A DNA stretch of 64,000 nt from PALSA-607 sp963737705 (GTDB taxonomy: Bacteria; Actinomycetota; Actinomycetes; Acidothermales; Acidothermaceae): NCBI GenBank assembly GCA_963737705.1, contig CAVTTP010000005.1, positions 310,001 through 374,000 of the forward strand, read 5' to 3'. The notes under the pieces were generated by a model, which was given only the letters and a program-made list of their open reading frames with translations, did no database searches and was not told the DNA's origin. Shown one piece after another: positions 8,302 through 17,020 of the stretch. Numbering within the stretch: the first letter of the stretch is position 1; each line of letters starts with the position of its first letter. The position numbers and the translations under genes were made by a program.

Positions 8302-8904
8302 TCAGCCTCTGATCGCCGCAATCGTGCTCACGACACCGAGCGCCGCCAGTATCACGCCGGTGATGCGGCGCACCAACGCCAGCGGCACACGCTCGACGAG
8401 TTTCGACCCAGCGACAACCCCGATGGCCACGACCGTCCAGAGACCGAGGACGGCGCCGATGCCGACGCCGATCGGGTCGTGGTACTTGGCCGCTAGGTTC
8501 GCGGTCGCGATCTGAGTGATGTCGCCCCACTCGCCAACGAAGATCACCGCGAAGCTGAGAGTGGCCACGCGACGAAATGTCGGGGCCACGATCTCGACGG
8601 CGTTGCCGCTCTCGTCAACGCCGGCTTCTTCTTCTTTACCCTCCTTGCCGAACAACAGCAGAGCGGCACCTGCGAAGAACAACACGGCCACGATGGCCTG
8701 CACCAACCGGTGCGGCAGCAGTGCTAACGCGCCGCCGGCGGCAACCGCGATGACGACATGGACGGCGAACGCGGCAGCCGCACCCACCCATACATACAGC
8801 GGCCTGAACCGGGTGCCGAGCACCAGCGAGGCGATCATGCTCTTGTCGGGCAGCTCGGCGAGGAAGACCACACCGAAGGCGATCGCGGCGACGGCCAGGC
8901 TCAT
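8302..8904 (-). CDS. TMEM165/GDT1 family transporter (UPF0016), likely Mn2+ or Ca2+ exporter
   Basis: The 200-residue membrane protein has two homologous halves of three helices each. The family acidic motifs are ELPDKS in helix 1 and EWGDIT in the second half, matching E-x-G-D-(K/R)-(T/S) in its actinobacterial form. An acidic linker with EGKEEEAGVDE separates the halves. Characterised relatives exchange Mn2+/Ca2+ for H+ across the membrane. It is monocistronic. I looked for a yybP-ykoY riboswitch in the 115 bases upstream and saw no convincing one. Confidence 0.85.
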   Translation of the reverse strand: MSLAVAAIAFGVVFLAELPDKSMIASLVLGTRFRPLYVWVGAAAAFAVHVVIAVAAGGALALLPHRLVQAIVAVLFFAGAALLLFGKEGKEEEAGVDESGNAVEIVAPTFRRVATLSFAVIFVGEWGDITQIATANLAAKYHDPIGVGIGAVLGLWTVVAIGVVAGSKLVERVPLALVRRITGVILAALGVVSTIAAIRG

Positions 8905-9019
8905 GACGAGTCTCTCCGGGTGCTGTCAGCCATTGGCGCAAGCGTAGTCGGGGCCCGAGAAGCCAGGCTTTGACGATCACCTCAGGCCCGGGCGACGAAA
9001 GCCTGCGGCATGATGAAGC

Positions 9020-10540
9020 ATGAGCGATTTGCCGGCCAACCCGAACACGGCGCGCAGCGGCCGGCCCACCGGGGCCGGTTACACCGTGACCATGCGGGTG
9101 CTGGCCCCGCACGATCCGACCCTGCTCCCCCGGCTGGCCGAGATCGTCAGCGATGCGCGTGGCGTCGTCACCGGCATGGACCTCGTCGACGTCACGACCA
9201 CCGGCGCGACCGTCGACCTCACGATGCTCGCCCTCGACGAGAGCCACGTCCATGAGGTCGCCGCGGCGCTGGAGACGCAGGCCGGCGTCAAGGTCAGGCA
9301 CACGTCCGACCCGACGTTCCTCTATCACCTCGGCGGCAAGATCCAGGTCACCGCACGCACCCAACTGCGCACCCGCCAGGACATGTCCATGGCGTACACA
9401 CCTGGCGTGGCAAGGATTGCTTCAGCAATCGCCGTCCGGCCCGAATCTGCTTGGACACTCACAGCCAAAGGCACGTCGGTCGCGATCGTCACCGACGGCA
9501 CCGCCGTTCTCGGATTGGGCAATATCGGCCCCCTCGGCGCGTTGCCGGTCATGGAAGGCAAGTCCCTGATCTTCAAGGAATTCGGCGGCGTGAACGCCTA
9601 CCCACTCTGCCTGAACGCGAAGAGCCCGCAGGCGGTGATCGACGCGACGCTGGCGATCGCGCCGGGGTTCGGTGGCATCAATCTCGAAGACATCGCCGCG
9701 CCGGCCTGTTTCCAAGTCGAGACCGAGTTGCAGCGGCAGCTCGACATCCCTGTCTTCCATGACGATCAGCACGGCACCGCCGTCGTGGTCTCAGCAGCCC
9801 TCGTCAACGCCTGCCGCATCACCGGGCGCACATTTCCCGACGTCCGCATCGTCCACGTCGGATGTGGCGCAGCGGGGACGGCGATCTGTTCGGCGCTACT
9901 CGACGCCGGCGTCAAAGACCTCATCATTTTCGACAAGGACGGCGTGCTGATGGAGCGGCCCGAAACGCCGCCGCATCATCGCGAACTCGCGGCCAGGTCG
10001 AACCCTCGCGGCATCACCACCATGGAAGAAGCGCTGCGCGACGCCGACGTGTTCATCGGCACCGCGCGTCGAGGTTCGGTCGATCCCGATCTGCTGCTCG
10101 CGATGGCCCCGCAGCCGATTGTTTTCGCGCTGTCGAATCCCGAACCGGAATTGTTGCCCGAAGAGGCACGCAAGGACGCGCTATTAGCAACTGGCCGCTC
10201 CGACATGCCCAACCAGATCAACAACGCGCTGTGTTTCCCCGGCTTTTTCCGCGGCGCACTCGACGCGCGGGCGACCACGGTGACCCTCGCCATGAAGCAG
10301 GCAGCAACCCGTGCGATAGCCGACATCGTGACCGACGACCAGCGCGGGCTCGGCGTCATCATCCCGACCATGTTCCAGACGAGGTTGCATCAGGCCGTCG
10401 CCCGCGCAGTCAGCGATGCGTGGCTTGCCGAACACCCCGACGGTCGGAAGCGCGACGCGAACATGCTCGCCGAGCCCGGCTCCGCGTTCGGGATGCCCGA
10501 CCTGCCGACCCTGATCCCGAGCGACGATCGGGCATCGTGA
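9020..10540 (+). CDS. NAD-dependent malic enzyme with N-terminal ACT domain
   Basis: The protein has 506 residues. An ACT-like regulatory domain occupies about residues 22-95 (YTVTMRVLAPHDPTLLPRLAEI). The malic enzyme N-terminal domain follows (MSMAYTPGVARI, VAIVTDGTAVLGLGNIGPLG, VFHDDQHGTA) and then the NAD-binding domain (RIVHVGCGAAGTAI). It oxidatively decarboxylates malate to pyruvate; the ACT domain suggests allosteric control by a small metabolite. Its TGA overlaps the GTG of moaA (GTGA at 10537-10540), so the two are co-translated although they share no obvious pathway. Confidence 0.93.
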   Translation: MSDLPANPNTARSGRPTGAGYTVTMRVLAPHDPTLLPRLAEIVSDARGVVTGMDLVDVTTTGATVDLTMLALDESHVHEVAAALETQAGVKVRHTSDPTFLYHLGGKIQVTARTQLRTRQDMSMAYTPGVARIASAIAVRPESAWTLTAKGTSVAIVTDGTAVLGLGNIGPLGALPVMEGKSLIFKEFGGVNAYPLCLNAKSPQAVIDATLAIAPGFGGINLEDIAAPACFQVETELQRQLDIPVFHDDQHGTAVVVSAALVNACRITGRTFPDVRIVHVGCGAAGTAICSALLDAGVKDLIIFDKDGVLMERPETPPHHRELAARSNPRGITTMEEALRDADVFIGTARRGSVDPDLLLAMAPQPIVFALSNPEPELLPEEARKDALLATGRSDMPNQINNALCFPGFFRGALDARATTVTLAMKQAATRAIADIVTDDQRGLGVIIPTMFQTRLHQAVARAVSDAWLAEHPDGRKRDANMLAEPGSAFGMPDLPTLIPSDDRAS

Positions 10541-11571
10541 CGAAACCCCGCCGCAGTGCCCAACCGGTCGACACTCGCGGTCGCCCGTTGCGCGATCTGC
10601 GCGTCTCTGTCACCGACCGCTGCAATCTGCGCTGCCGCTACTGCATGCCGCGCGAGGTCTTCGGACCCGGATTCGCCTTCCTGCCCCACCCTGAGCTCCT
10701 GCGCTTCGAGGAGATCGTCCGGGTGGTCGGCGCGTTCGCTCGCGCCGGCGTCAACAAGGTTCGACTCACGGGCGGCGAGCCGCTGTTGCGAGCCGGACTG
10801 CCAGATCTGGTCGCGATGGTCGCGGCGGTTCCCGGTATCGACGACATCGCCCTGACCACGAATGGTTCGTTGCTCGCCCGCCATGCGGCGAGCCTGCGAG
10901 CCGCTGGGCTTACCCGCATCACGGTCAGCCTCGACACGCTTGACGAGGAGACCTTCGCGCAGGTCGCCGATACCGACCTCAAGCTCGGTGCAGTGCTCGA
11001 CGGCATCAACGCGGCGGCTGAGGCGGGATTCGCACCGCTGAAGTTGAACGCCGTGGTCCGTCGGAACTGGAACGAGGCGGACGTCGAGGGGCTGGCCTCG
11101 TTCGCCCGCGAGCGCGGTCACACGATGCGCTTCATCGAATACATGGACGTCGGCGACACCAACGGCTGGCGGCTCGACGAGGTAGTGCCAGCCGCCGAGA
11201 TTGTCGACCGCGTCGCCACCGTCTGGCCCCTCGAGCCGATGCCGCCCGGCTACCCGGGTGAGGTCGCCACCCGCTACCGGTATCTCGACGGCTTCGGAGA
11301 AGTGGGCGTCATCTCCTCGATCAGCCAGCCGTTCTGCGGGGCCTGCACGCGCGCCCGGCTGAGCGCGATCGGTGAGGTCTACACCTGCCTGTTCGCCTCG
11401 ACCGGTCACGACCTGCGGGCGCTGTTGCGCTCAGGCGCGTCGGCCGCTGACCTCGACGCCGCCGTCGCCGGCGTGTGGAGCTCGCGAGCCGACCACTATT
11501 CCGAGCTGCGCGCCGCCCACGCCTCGCACGAGGGGCCGCACAAGGTCGAGATGTCCTACATCGGAGGCTGA
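10537..11571 (+). CDS. moaA: GTP 3',8-cyclase MoaA (molybdenum cofactor biosynthesis)
   Basis: The 344-residue radical SAM enzyme has CNLRCRYCMP, the N-terminal [4Fe-4S] site (CX3CX2C). It also has RLTGGEPLLR for SAM binding, TTNGSLLARHA, and the second cluster site in FCGACTRARLSAIG followed by YTCLF. The C-terminus ends in Gly-Gly, as in functional MoaA. It converts GTP to 3',8-cyclo-7,8-dihydro-GTP in the first step of Moco synthesis. The GTG start overlaps the malic enzyme stop. No other moa gene is in the window. Confidence 0.95.
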   Translation: MTKPRRSAQPVDTRGRPLRDLRVSVTDRCNLRCRYCMPREVFGPGFAFLPHPELLRFEEIVRVVGAFARAGVNKVRLTGGEPLLRAGLPDLVAMVAAVPGIDDIALTTNGSLLARHAASLRAAGLTRITVSLDTLDEETFAQVADTDLKLGAVLDGINAAAEAGFAPLKLNAVVRRNWNEADVEGLASFARERGHTMRFIEYMDVGDTNGWRLDEVVPAAEIVDRVATVWPLEPMPPGYPGEVATRYRYLDGFGEVGVISSISQPFCGACTRARLSAIGEVYTCLFASTGHDLRALLRSGASAADLDAAVAGVWSSRADHYSELRAAHASHEGPHKVEMSYIGG

Positions 11572-11621
11572 TCGGTGCCCGCGCGGCCGATGCGGCGAGT
11601 GCGAAGTCCTAGAGTGGGCCT

Positions 11622-12254
11622 GTGAGCGACTACCTGGTCTGGATCGACTGTGAAATGACCGGCCTCGACCTGCGCACCGACGCCCTCATCGAGGTCGCGC
11701 TGCTCATGACCGACGCCGAGTTGAACGTGGTCGGGGACGGCGTCGACCTGGTGATCAAGCCGCCCCAGGAAGCGCTCGACACCATGCCCGACGTGGTCCG
11801 CGCGATGCACACGACCTCGGGTCTGCTCGACGAACTCGCAGCCGGTATTACGCTCGCGGAGGCAGAAGAGCAGCTACTCGCCGCAGTCCGCCAATACGTG
11901 CCCGAGGTGCGCAAGGCGCCCCTGTGCGGGAACTCAATCGCGACCGACCGCGGGTTCATCGCGCGCGATCTGCCGGAGCTCGACGACCACCTGCATTACC
12001 GCATGATCGACGTCTCGAGCATCAAGGAACTCGCCCGGCGCTGGTACCCGCGGGTCTATTTCGCGAGCCCCGCCAAGAAGGGCGGCCACCGGGCACTGGC
12101 CGACATCCAGGAAAGCATCGACGAACTGCGCTATTACAGAGAGGCGCTCTTCGTGCCGCAGCCTGGTCCTGACACGGTCACCGCCCGCAGCATTGCCGCC
12201 TCGATCGGTGGCGACGAGGCGGCTGCGGCTGACGCAAGCGAGCCGCAGTCGTGA
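11622..12254 (+). CDS. orn: oligoribonuclease
   Basis: The product has 210 residues with the DEDDh exonuclease motifs: VWIDCEMTGLD (Exo I), GNSIATDRGFIARDLP (Exo II) and KKGGHRALADIQESI (Exo III, His and Asp). It degrades 2-5 nt RNA, including pGpG, which closes the c-di-GMP pathway served by the EAL and GGDEF proteins in this window. An acidic, Ala-rich tail of about 25 residues follows the catalytic core. It uses a GTG start and is followed directly by tRNA-His, a common actinobacterial arrangement. Confidence 0.95.
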   Translation: MSDYLVWIDCEMTGLDLRTDALIEVALLMTDAELNVVGDGVDLVIKPPQEALDTMPDVVRAMHTTSGLLDELAAGITLAEAEEQLLAAVRQYVPEVRKAPLCGNSIATDRGFIARDLPELDDHLHYRMIDVSSIKELARRWYPRVYFASPAKKGGHRALADIQESIDELRYYREALFVPQPGPDTVTARSIAASIGGDEAAAADASEPQS

Positions 12255-12277
12255 TCCGGCTACACTGACCGAACCGT

Positions 12278-12354
12278 GGTGGGCGTAGCTCAGCTGGTAG
12301 AGCACCGGGTTGTGGTCCCGGGGGTCGCGGGTTCGAGCCCCGTCGCTCACCCCA
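12278..12354 (+). tRNA. tRNA-His (GTG), CCA encoded
   Basis: The acceptor arms GTGGGCG/CGCTCAC, the D arm (TAGCTCAGCTGGTAGAGCA), the anticodon stem-loop CCGGG-TTGTGGT-CCCGG with GTG, and the T arm with GGTTCGAGCCC can all be drawn. An extra G at 12278 faces discriminator C 12351, the G-1:C73 pair specific to tRNA-His. CCA at 12352-12354 is encoded. TACACT at 12261-12266 could be the -10 element. Confidence 0.95.
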
Positions 12355-12365
12355 CGAATCACAGT

Positions 12366-12395
12366 GAAGGGCAGCGCGAGGGTGCGCTGCCCTTC
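12366..12395 (+). terminator. hairpin terminator after tRNA-His
   Basis: GAAGGGCAGCGC and its complement form a perfect 12-bp stem with a GAGGGT loop, twelve bases after the tRNA. There is no T-tail. Confidence 0.75.
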
Positions 12396-12484
12396 GGCGC
12401 ATCCCACGACCGAACCGCGCATTAGTAGACAGTTGCGGGTATAGAGACCGGCAGTTGTCGTCCACGGGCGGAGGGAAGCATCCG

Positions 12485-13624
12485 ATGAATGTGGTCGAGC
12501 GGGGCGTGCGGCGCTTCGACCAGTACCAGCAGCGCCATCCGGTGCTGGCGATCCCGATCGCGGTCGTGCAGAAATACGGCAACGATCAGGCCGGCGGCAA
12601 GGCCGTGCTGATCGCCTACTACGGACTGTTCGCGCTCTTTCCGCTCCTGCTTTTGATGGCGACCGTGCTCGGTTTCGTGCTGTCCGGCCATCCCGCCGTC
12701 CAGCATCGTGTGCTCCAGAGTGCGCTCGGCAACTTCCCGATCATCAGCACGCAGTTGCAGGGCGACACGCATGCGCTGAAAGGCAGCGTGCTCGCCGTCA
12801 TCGTCGGTTCGCTCGGCACGATCTACGGCGCGCAAGGTCTTGGACAATCGGCCGTCAATGCGATGAACACGATCTGGAATGTGCCGTTCAAGTCATGGCC
12901 GAACTTTTTCGGTCGCCGGCTGCGCGGCTACTTTTGGCTTGCTGTGCTTGGACTTGCGACTGTTGGCACCACGACACTGGCGGGCTTCGGAACAACGTGG
13001 CTGCACGGACCACTTGCGTGGCTCTGGACGACGGGTGTCTCGTCGGTCGTCAACTTCGGGGTGTTCTTGGTCGTCTTCAAAGTGCTCACGAGCGAACCGG
13101 TCGGGTGGCGCCAGATCTGGCTTGGTGTCGTACTGGCCACTGTGTTCTGGGAAGGGCTGCAGACGGTCGGCGGCTACTACGTGCGGAACTCATTGGCGCA
13201 CGCGAACGCGACGTACGGCTTCTTTGCGATCGTGATCGGCTTGCTCTCCTGGCTGTTCGTCGCGGCGCAGCTGACGCTCTATGCCGCCGAGGTCAACGTG
13301 GTGCGTACGCACCATCTTTGGCCGCGCTCGCTCACCCAACCTCCGCTGACCCAAGCCGACCGGGCGATGTTCATCCGGCTCGCGATGATGGAGGAGCGTC
13401 GGCCCGAGGTGAAGGTGAGTGTCTCGTTCACGACGGATGCCGACCGGCAGCCACTCGACGAGCTGTCGGAGCCGAACCCGCCCGCCGTGGACGCCGCTTC
13501 TGCGCCGGGCGAGGTGGTCTCCACCCCTGAGCCGGTCGAGGTGGTCGACGCTGCTGAGCCGGTCGAGGTGGTCGACGCTGCTGAGCCGGCCGAGCCGGCC
13601 GACCCACTGGGCCGTTCGGCCTAA
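12485..13624 (+). CDS. YihY/BrkB family inner-membrane protein
   Basis: From ATG 12485 (GGAGGG nine bases upstream) the 379-residue protein shows the YihY pattern. A cytosolic start is followed by KAVLIAYYGLFALFPLLLLMATV (TM1) and about five further helices. GTIYGAQGLGQSAVNAMNTIWNVP and the C-terminal VIGLLSWLFVAAQLTLYAAEVN are hallmark segments. The name ribonuclease BN sometimes given to this family is a historical error; the function is unknown. The last about 75 residues are a hydrophilic acidic tail with EPVEVVDAA repeats, probably cytosolic. An in-frame upstream start at 12455 lacks a site. Confidence 0.85.
   Translation: MNVVERGVRRFDQYQQRHPVLAIPIAVVQKYGNDQAGGKAVLIAYYGLFALFPLLLLMATVLGFVLSGHPAVQHRVLQSALGNFPIISTQLQGDTHALKGSVLAVIVGSLGTIYGAQGLGQSAVNAMNTIWNVPFKSWPNFFGRRLRGYFWLAVLGLATVGTTTLAGFGTTWLHGPLAWLWTTGVSSVVNFGVFLVVFKVLTSEPVGWRQIWLGVVLATVFWEGLQTVGGYYVRNSLAHANATYGFFAIVIGLLSWLFVAAQLTLYAAEVNVVRTHHLWPRSLTQPPLTQADRAMFIRLAMMEERRPEVKVSVSFTTDADRQPLDELSEPNPPAVDAASAPGEVVSTPEPVEVVDAAEPVEVVDAAEPAEPADPLGRSA
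13529..13582 (+). repeat. two perfect 27-bp tandem repeats inside the YihY-type gene
   Basis: The unit begins GAGCCGGTCGAGGTGGTCGA and is present twice without a mismatch, encoding EPVEVVDAA twice; a third, partial and diverged copy follows. The length is a multiple of three, so copy number can vary without loss of frame. Confidence 0.85.
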
Positions 13625-13728
13625 CGAACAAGGGTCTTCCGTACCGCCATTTGGGCTAAAGCTTTGGTGTGCTGTGGTCGAACTACATGGATGTAACTCG
13701 CCATTCGGGCGGTTCGGGAGGGAGCCCC

Positions 13729-13944
13729 ATGAACGCTCACGACTCGATCAAGTTGCCGGAAGCTGCGACCGGCCCAGAGCACCCGCTCATGAAGGCCATG
13801 CGGCGCGGACTGCCGATCACGTTGCTCGTCGATCTGATCGATCCAAACGGACCGCGCTCGCACGAAATGTTCGAGCGTGAAGGCAAGCGGGCGGACGCCG
13901 ACGTACTGGTGATCCCCGAAATCGAGCGGGCTCACACAGCCTGA
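13729..13944 (+). CDS. small hypothetical protein
   Basis: The product has 71 residues from ATG 13729, with GGGAGGGAG upstream. It contains ITLLVDLIDPNGPRSHEMFE and a charged C-terminus (EGKRADADVLVIPEIERAH). There are no transmembrane helices and no family I recognise. It stands alone just upstream of tRNA-Lys. The good ribosome site and typical GC-rich third positions support a real gene. A longer reading from 13669 has no such site. Confidence 0.55.
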   Translation: MNAHDSIKLPEAATGPEHPLMKAMRRGLPITLLVDLIDPNGPRSHEMFEREGKRADADVLVIPEIERAHTA

Positions 13945-13994
13945 TCTTGGTCCGGTCTGAGCGTCCGAGCTTCGCTGGTAGGCTCTTCGCTCAC

Positions 13995-14070
13995 GCGCCG
14001 CTAGCTCAATTGGCAGAGCAGCAGACTCTTAATCTGCGGGTTCGGGGTTCAAGTCCCTGGCGGCGCACCA
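13995..14070 (+). tRNA. tRNA-Lys (CTT), CCA encoded; integration target
   Basis: The acceptor arms GCGCCGC/GCGGCGC, D arm TAGCTCAATTGGCAGAGCA, anticodon stem GCAGA/TCTGC with loop CTCTTAA (anticodon CTT), T arm GGTTCAAGTCC, discriminator A and encoded CCA are all present. Its 3' half is the core that recurs at 25224 and 40593, so this gene is the attachment site used by the islands. The tRNA itself remains complete at the left end. Confidence 0.95.
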
Positions 14071-14072
14071 TG
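14026..14072 (+). repeat. attachment site copy 1 (left end of the composite island)
   Basis: These 47 bases run from the anticodon loop (CTCTTAATC...) through CCATG. They are identical to 25224-25270 and 40593-40639. Perfect conservation across three copies over 26.6 kb is expected for a site-specific recombination core. Confidence 0.9.
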
Positions 14073-14728
14073 TCTGACCTGGCCTTTTTCGTTTACGGCC
14101 CCATGTACCTAGGGCAATGTACGAGCCCAGATAGGGCAAATGCGTGCAAGTTGTGGGCACGGCTTGCACGCATCGACTGTGACACCGGAAATCTGCGGGT
14201 CCGGGGCAACGCGTGCGACTCGCGATGTGCACCGCTTTGTGATGTCTCACCCGGCCGCGCACCGCTTGAACACCAGCAGACTTCGCAGGACCCACGCCGG
14301 TGCCGTCAGGTGCCCGCCTTCTTCGGGCCAGCTACCTGGCGGCGCTGCGCCGCACAGAAAGCGACCACGATCCCGCCCCTCTGATCGCGTTCGCCCGCGG
14401 CACTTGCCGACCGCCAAGCAATGCGGGCACCGTGTGCAGCGTGCCGCGCGACGATGAAGAAGACGAATGGCGAGTGAGAACACCCATGTTCTTCATCGAC
14501 ATCTGGCGGCCGATGGCCAGTTTCGGACCGCGAGCACAACGCCAGTGTCCAGCCACTTACACAAAGCGTCGGACAGACCAGCAAGAGCACGCGTTGGTTA
14601 CAGGCCAGCCGCTGACTCCGACAATGGCTCGACCCTTGACCCGTATAGCGATGGGGCCATCCACCAAGCGATCTAGGTGACATTGCCGCCTCCGATCGTC
14701 GTCACGTGTCGGTGGCGCGTGGCAGGCT
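14073..14728. other. left end of island A: integrase arm-type repeats and gene debris, no intact gene
   Basis: TGCGTGCAAG at 14141-14150 and its perfect complement CTTGCACGCA at 14163-14172 form an inverted pair. The same octamer TGCGTGCA recurs next to the attachment copies at 21.9 and 25.1 kb, so these look like integrase arm-binding sites. Around 14319-14400 a plus-strand frame reads RASYLAALRRTESDHD then PLIAFARG, resembling the C-terminal end of Fic-domain proteins. It is probably a relic. Nothing else in this stretch is recognisable. Confidence 0.5.
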
Positions 14729-15433
14729 ATGCGCGTGCCAGTACTGACTGCGAGTTCGATCACGGTCGTGGAGACCCTCGCTCTTCTCGACAGCAAGTTC
14801 GAGTCGGTGGCAAATGCCGTCGACAACGGCACGTACGCGCTCTGGCTGGGATCCGGGATCTCGAAGGATCGGGTTGCGGGTCTCGCAGGCGTCGTGAAGC
14901 GCGTCTTGGCGTTCCTCCAGTCGAATATCGACGCTGGAGACCCAGCCTGCCCATTTCGGAAGGGTCTCATCGACGCGATCGAGCTTGGCGAGCCGACTCC
15001 TGCTGAGCGTGCCTCTATAGATCTGGACAGCGCGACTCACACGTGGCCGCTCCTCGAACAGCTCACTGGCAAGCTCATCGGGCGGTACTCCGACCTCCTG
15101 GATATACGTGTCAAAGACCGACCCGATGACTACTTGCTATGGGATGCCGTCGATGTCCGAGCAACGTACCCGCCAACCGCGACCCCTGACTGCGAACACC
15201 TCTGCATTGCGATCCTCGCGATCGAGGGCGTAGTCCCAAAAGTTGCTTCTGCCAATTGGGATGGCTTGCTTGAGTCCGCCGTTCACGAGCTCGCGGAGAA
15301 CCCCGACGACATCATGCAAGTCATCGTGCGGGCCGTTGACTTTCGCGATGATTCCGCGCGATCAGAGCTCCTGAAATTCCACGGCTGCGCCGTTTTGGCG
15401 GCGAAGACGAGGCTGAATACCGCAAGCTCCTGA
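14729..15433 (+). pseudogene. SIR2-like effector of a Lamassu/ABC-3C-type defence operon, N-terminal part
   Basis: The first 234 residues are a SIR2-like NAD-binding fold. YALWLGSGISKDRV is the nucleotide loop, VPKVASANWDGLLESAVHEL is the usual TNWD-like region, and LLKFHGCAV is the H-G-C stretch that follows the catalytic region in bacterial anti-phage SIR2 proteins. The frame breaks near 15395 (GCCGTTTTGGCGG) and the sequence continues in another frame. In this family NAD+ depletion on infection is the known effector action. A weak ribosome site precedes the ATG. It is the first of three genes linked by TGATG overlaps. Confidence 0.7.
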
Positions 15434-16442
15434 TTGCGCGCAAGACCCAGATCACGGCGTGGATGCTGAACCCGGACTTCGAGATCATGCGCGCTCATCT
15501 GAAGCACCTAGCGATCACGAAGCCAGCCCGGGTGCCGGGCTATCGATTCAGGATGTCAACATCCAGCAGGTCTTCGCGGATGCGCAATTCACGAGCCCTG
15601 GACATGGCCGTCGTCACCACCTGCCGCGGTTTTCTCCGGTATAGTTTTGGCCCTGGACATATCGACATCCTAAAACAGGTGTATCCAAGTACCTGTCGGC
15701 GAATCAAGCGGACATCGCGGACCAGTCGCCATTCCGCGTACGCGAAACCACTTCTCGTAGCTCTCATGACCCGGGTGCTGTCTGGAAAGCTTGGGGAGCT
15801 AGCCAGGATGGTCGACGGAGTCTCGCTTTCAGAAATCGACTGGAGTCACCTGTTCGCGGGCCTCAGGACCTTAAGGGATGCGCTCGTCAAGAACGCACAC
15901 TCGACTATCTCGGCTTTGTTCAGCGTTTCGCGGTAGAGGTGGGTGAGGCTGTCTACAGATTTCAGCGTGGGCAATCTGCACCTACAGCCGTTTACCGTCC
16001 GCTAACAGCTCACCCGCGCAACAGACTCGCGAGCGAGCCGGGACTTGTTACTAGCGGTGCGCCCGAGTTGGCCAGCGCGCTCGCCGTCTTAGGGCTGGGG
16101 CAACAGCGCGGTCTGTGGTCGGTGAGTATCGGTCCAACAGCGGCAGGGAGCAACGGCAGCATTCGGATCGACTCCCCCGCCGGCGAGGCCGCCGTTTTCT
16201 TCGCCGCGAACGGACCGGCTGAGATCCAACTCGGTATGTCCGGCCCTATGGACACGTCGGCCTCCGACGCAATCGTGATCCAAAGCACCGACGCGATGCC
16301 GGCCACCTCGCGTTCGCCGCGAGGAGCGCCGGGGAGGACCGGATCGGTTAACGCCCGTCGGGTCGCGATGGGGGACATAATGCGGGGAGCGAACAGCGCT
16401 GATGGGTTGCTCACTGACTTTCGTATGGCGGTGGGTTTGTGA
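15434..16442 (+). pseudogene. SIR2-like effector, frameshifted continuation and C-terminal region
   Basis: Three frames must be stitched to read on. EAEYRKLLIARKTQITAW (to about 15525) is followed by LSIQDVNIQQVFADAQF (15545-15600), then YAKPLLVALMTRVLSGKLG to about 15900, and LDYLGFVQRFAVEVGEAVYRF to the stop at 16442. These segments follow the order expected for a 550-570-residue SIR2-domain effector, with few missense oddities inside each. The damage is therefore mostly small indels, at least four over the gene. The stop (TGA 16440-16442) overlaps the next gene in TGATG. Decay or local sequence error are both possible. Confidence 0.6.
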
Positions 16443-17020
16443 TGGCGGAGGAGCCGGTTCGGAGGGTGGTAGAACTCCTCACGGCCTCGGGATACCGGCC
16501 GCTGCCGCTTCCCTTAAGCATCGGGGGCGGTGTTGAGTTCGAGTTTGCTGCGATCCTGATCGGCGAGGATTCTCTCGACCTGATTGTCGTGATCGACACG
16601 GTGGGTCAGCCAGACTCCGACGTGACACGTCGGCAGATTGAGGGCCTTGGGCGTGCGCTGGACCTTTTCGCATCGCGCCGGCCTCTGACTACAATCTTGG
16701 TGGGTCCGACGCCTAGCGATGCGGTGCTCGGATCCATGACTAGGGTCGCGCGCGTGTTACCTGTCGGATCCCCACTTGGCGACGATGTCGCCGACCAGCT
16801 GGGCGAGGCACTCGCTGTTCTATCGCCACTGCACCTCCGGCCAGTCGCCCAGCAGGCTGCGGACTCCTGGACGGCCTACACCTCGGAACTGATGACCACG
16901 CACCCAGAGAAGCCACCTGAGGTTCTGCTAGCCGCATCAATGGATGGCGCCGACGCTGTCGCGGCCGCGCTAGCCACGTGGGTACAGGAGCCGCTGGACG
17001 TTCATGGAGGGGGAAGCTGA
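16442..17020 (+). CDS. middle component (LmuC-like) of the Lamassu/ABC-3C-type operon
   Basis: This is an intact frame of 192 residues, starting at ATG 16442 in a TGATG overlap with the SIR2-like gene and ending in another TGATG overlap with the ATPase gene. The N-terminal third has an alpha-beta pattern with FEFAAILIGEDSLDLIVVID, reminiscent of a nuclease-like or receiver-like core. The rest is helical. I recognise no named motif. The middle-component assignment is from position and size, since Lamassu-type systems are ordered effector, small protein, SMC-like ATPase. It is the only one of the three genes without a frameshift. Confidence 0.55.
   Translation: MAEEPVRRVVELLTASGYRPLPLPLSIGGGVEFEFAAILIGEDSLDLIVVIDTVGQPDSDVTRRQIEGLGRALDLFASRRPLTTILVGPTPSDAVLGSMTRVARVLPVGSPLGDDVADQLGEALAVLSPLHLRPVAQQAADSWTAYTSELMTTHPEKPPEVLLAASMDGADAVAAALATWVQEPLDVHGGGS

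Noticed and set aside
8905..9019. yybP-ykoY manganese riboswitch upstream of the GDT1-type gene
   Set aside because: The 115-base leader does not show the conserved paired elements when read on the minus strand.
10390..11409. minus-strand open frame of 339 codons
   Set aside because: It is antisense to moaA and the end of the malic enzyme gene, both well supported.
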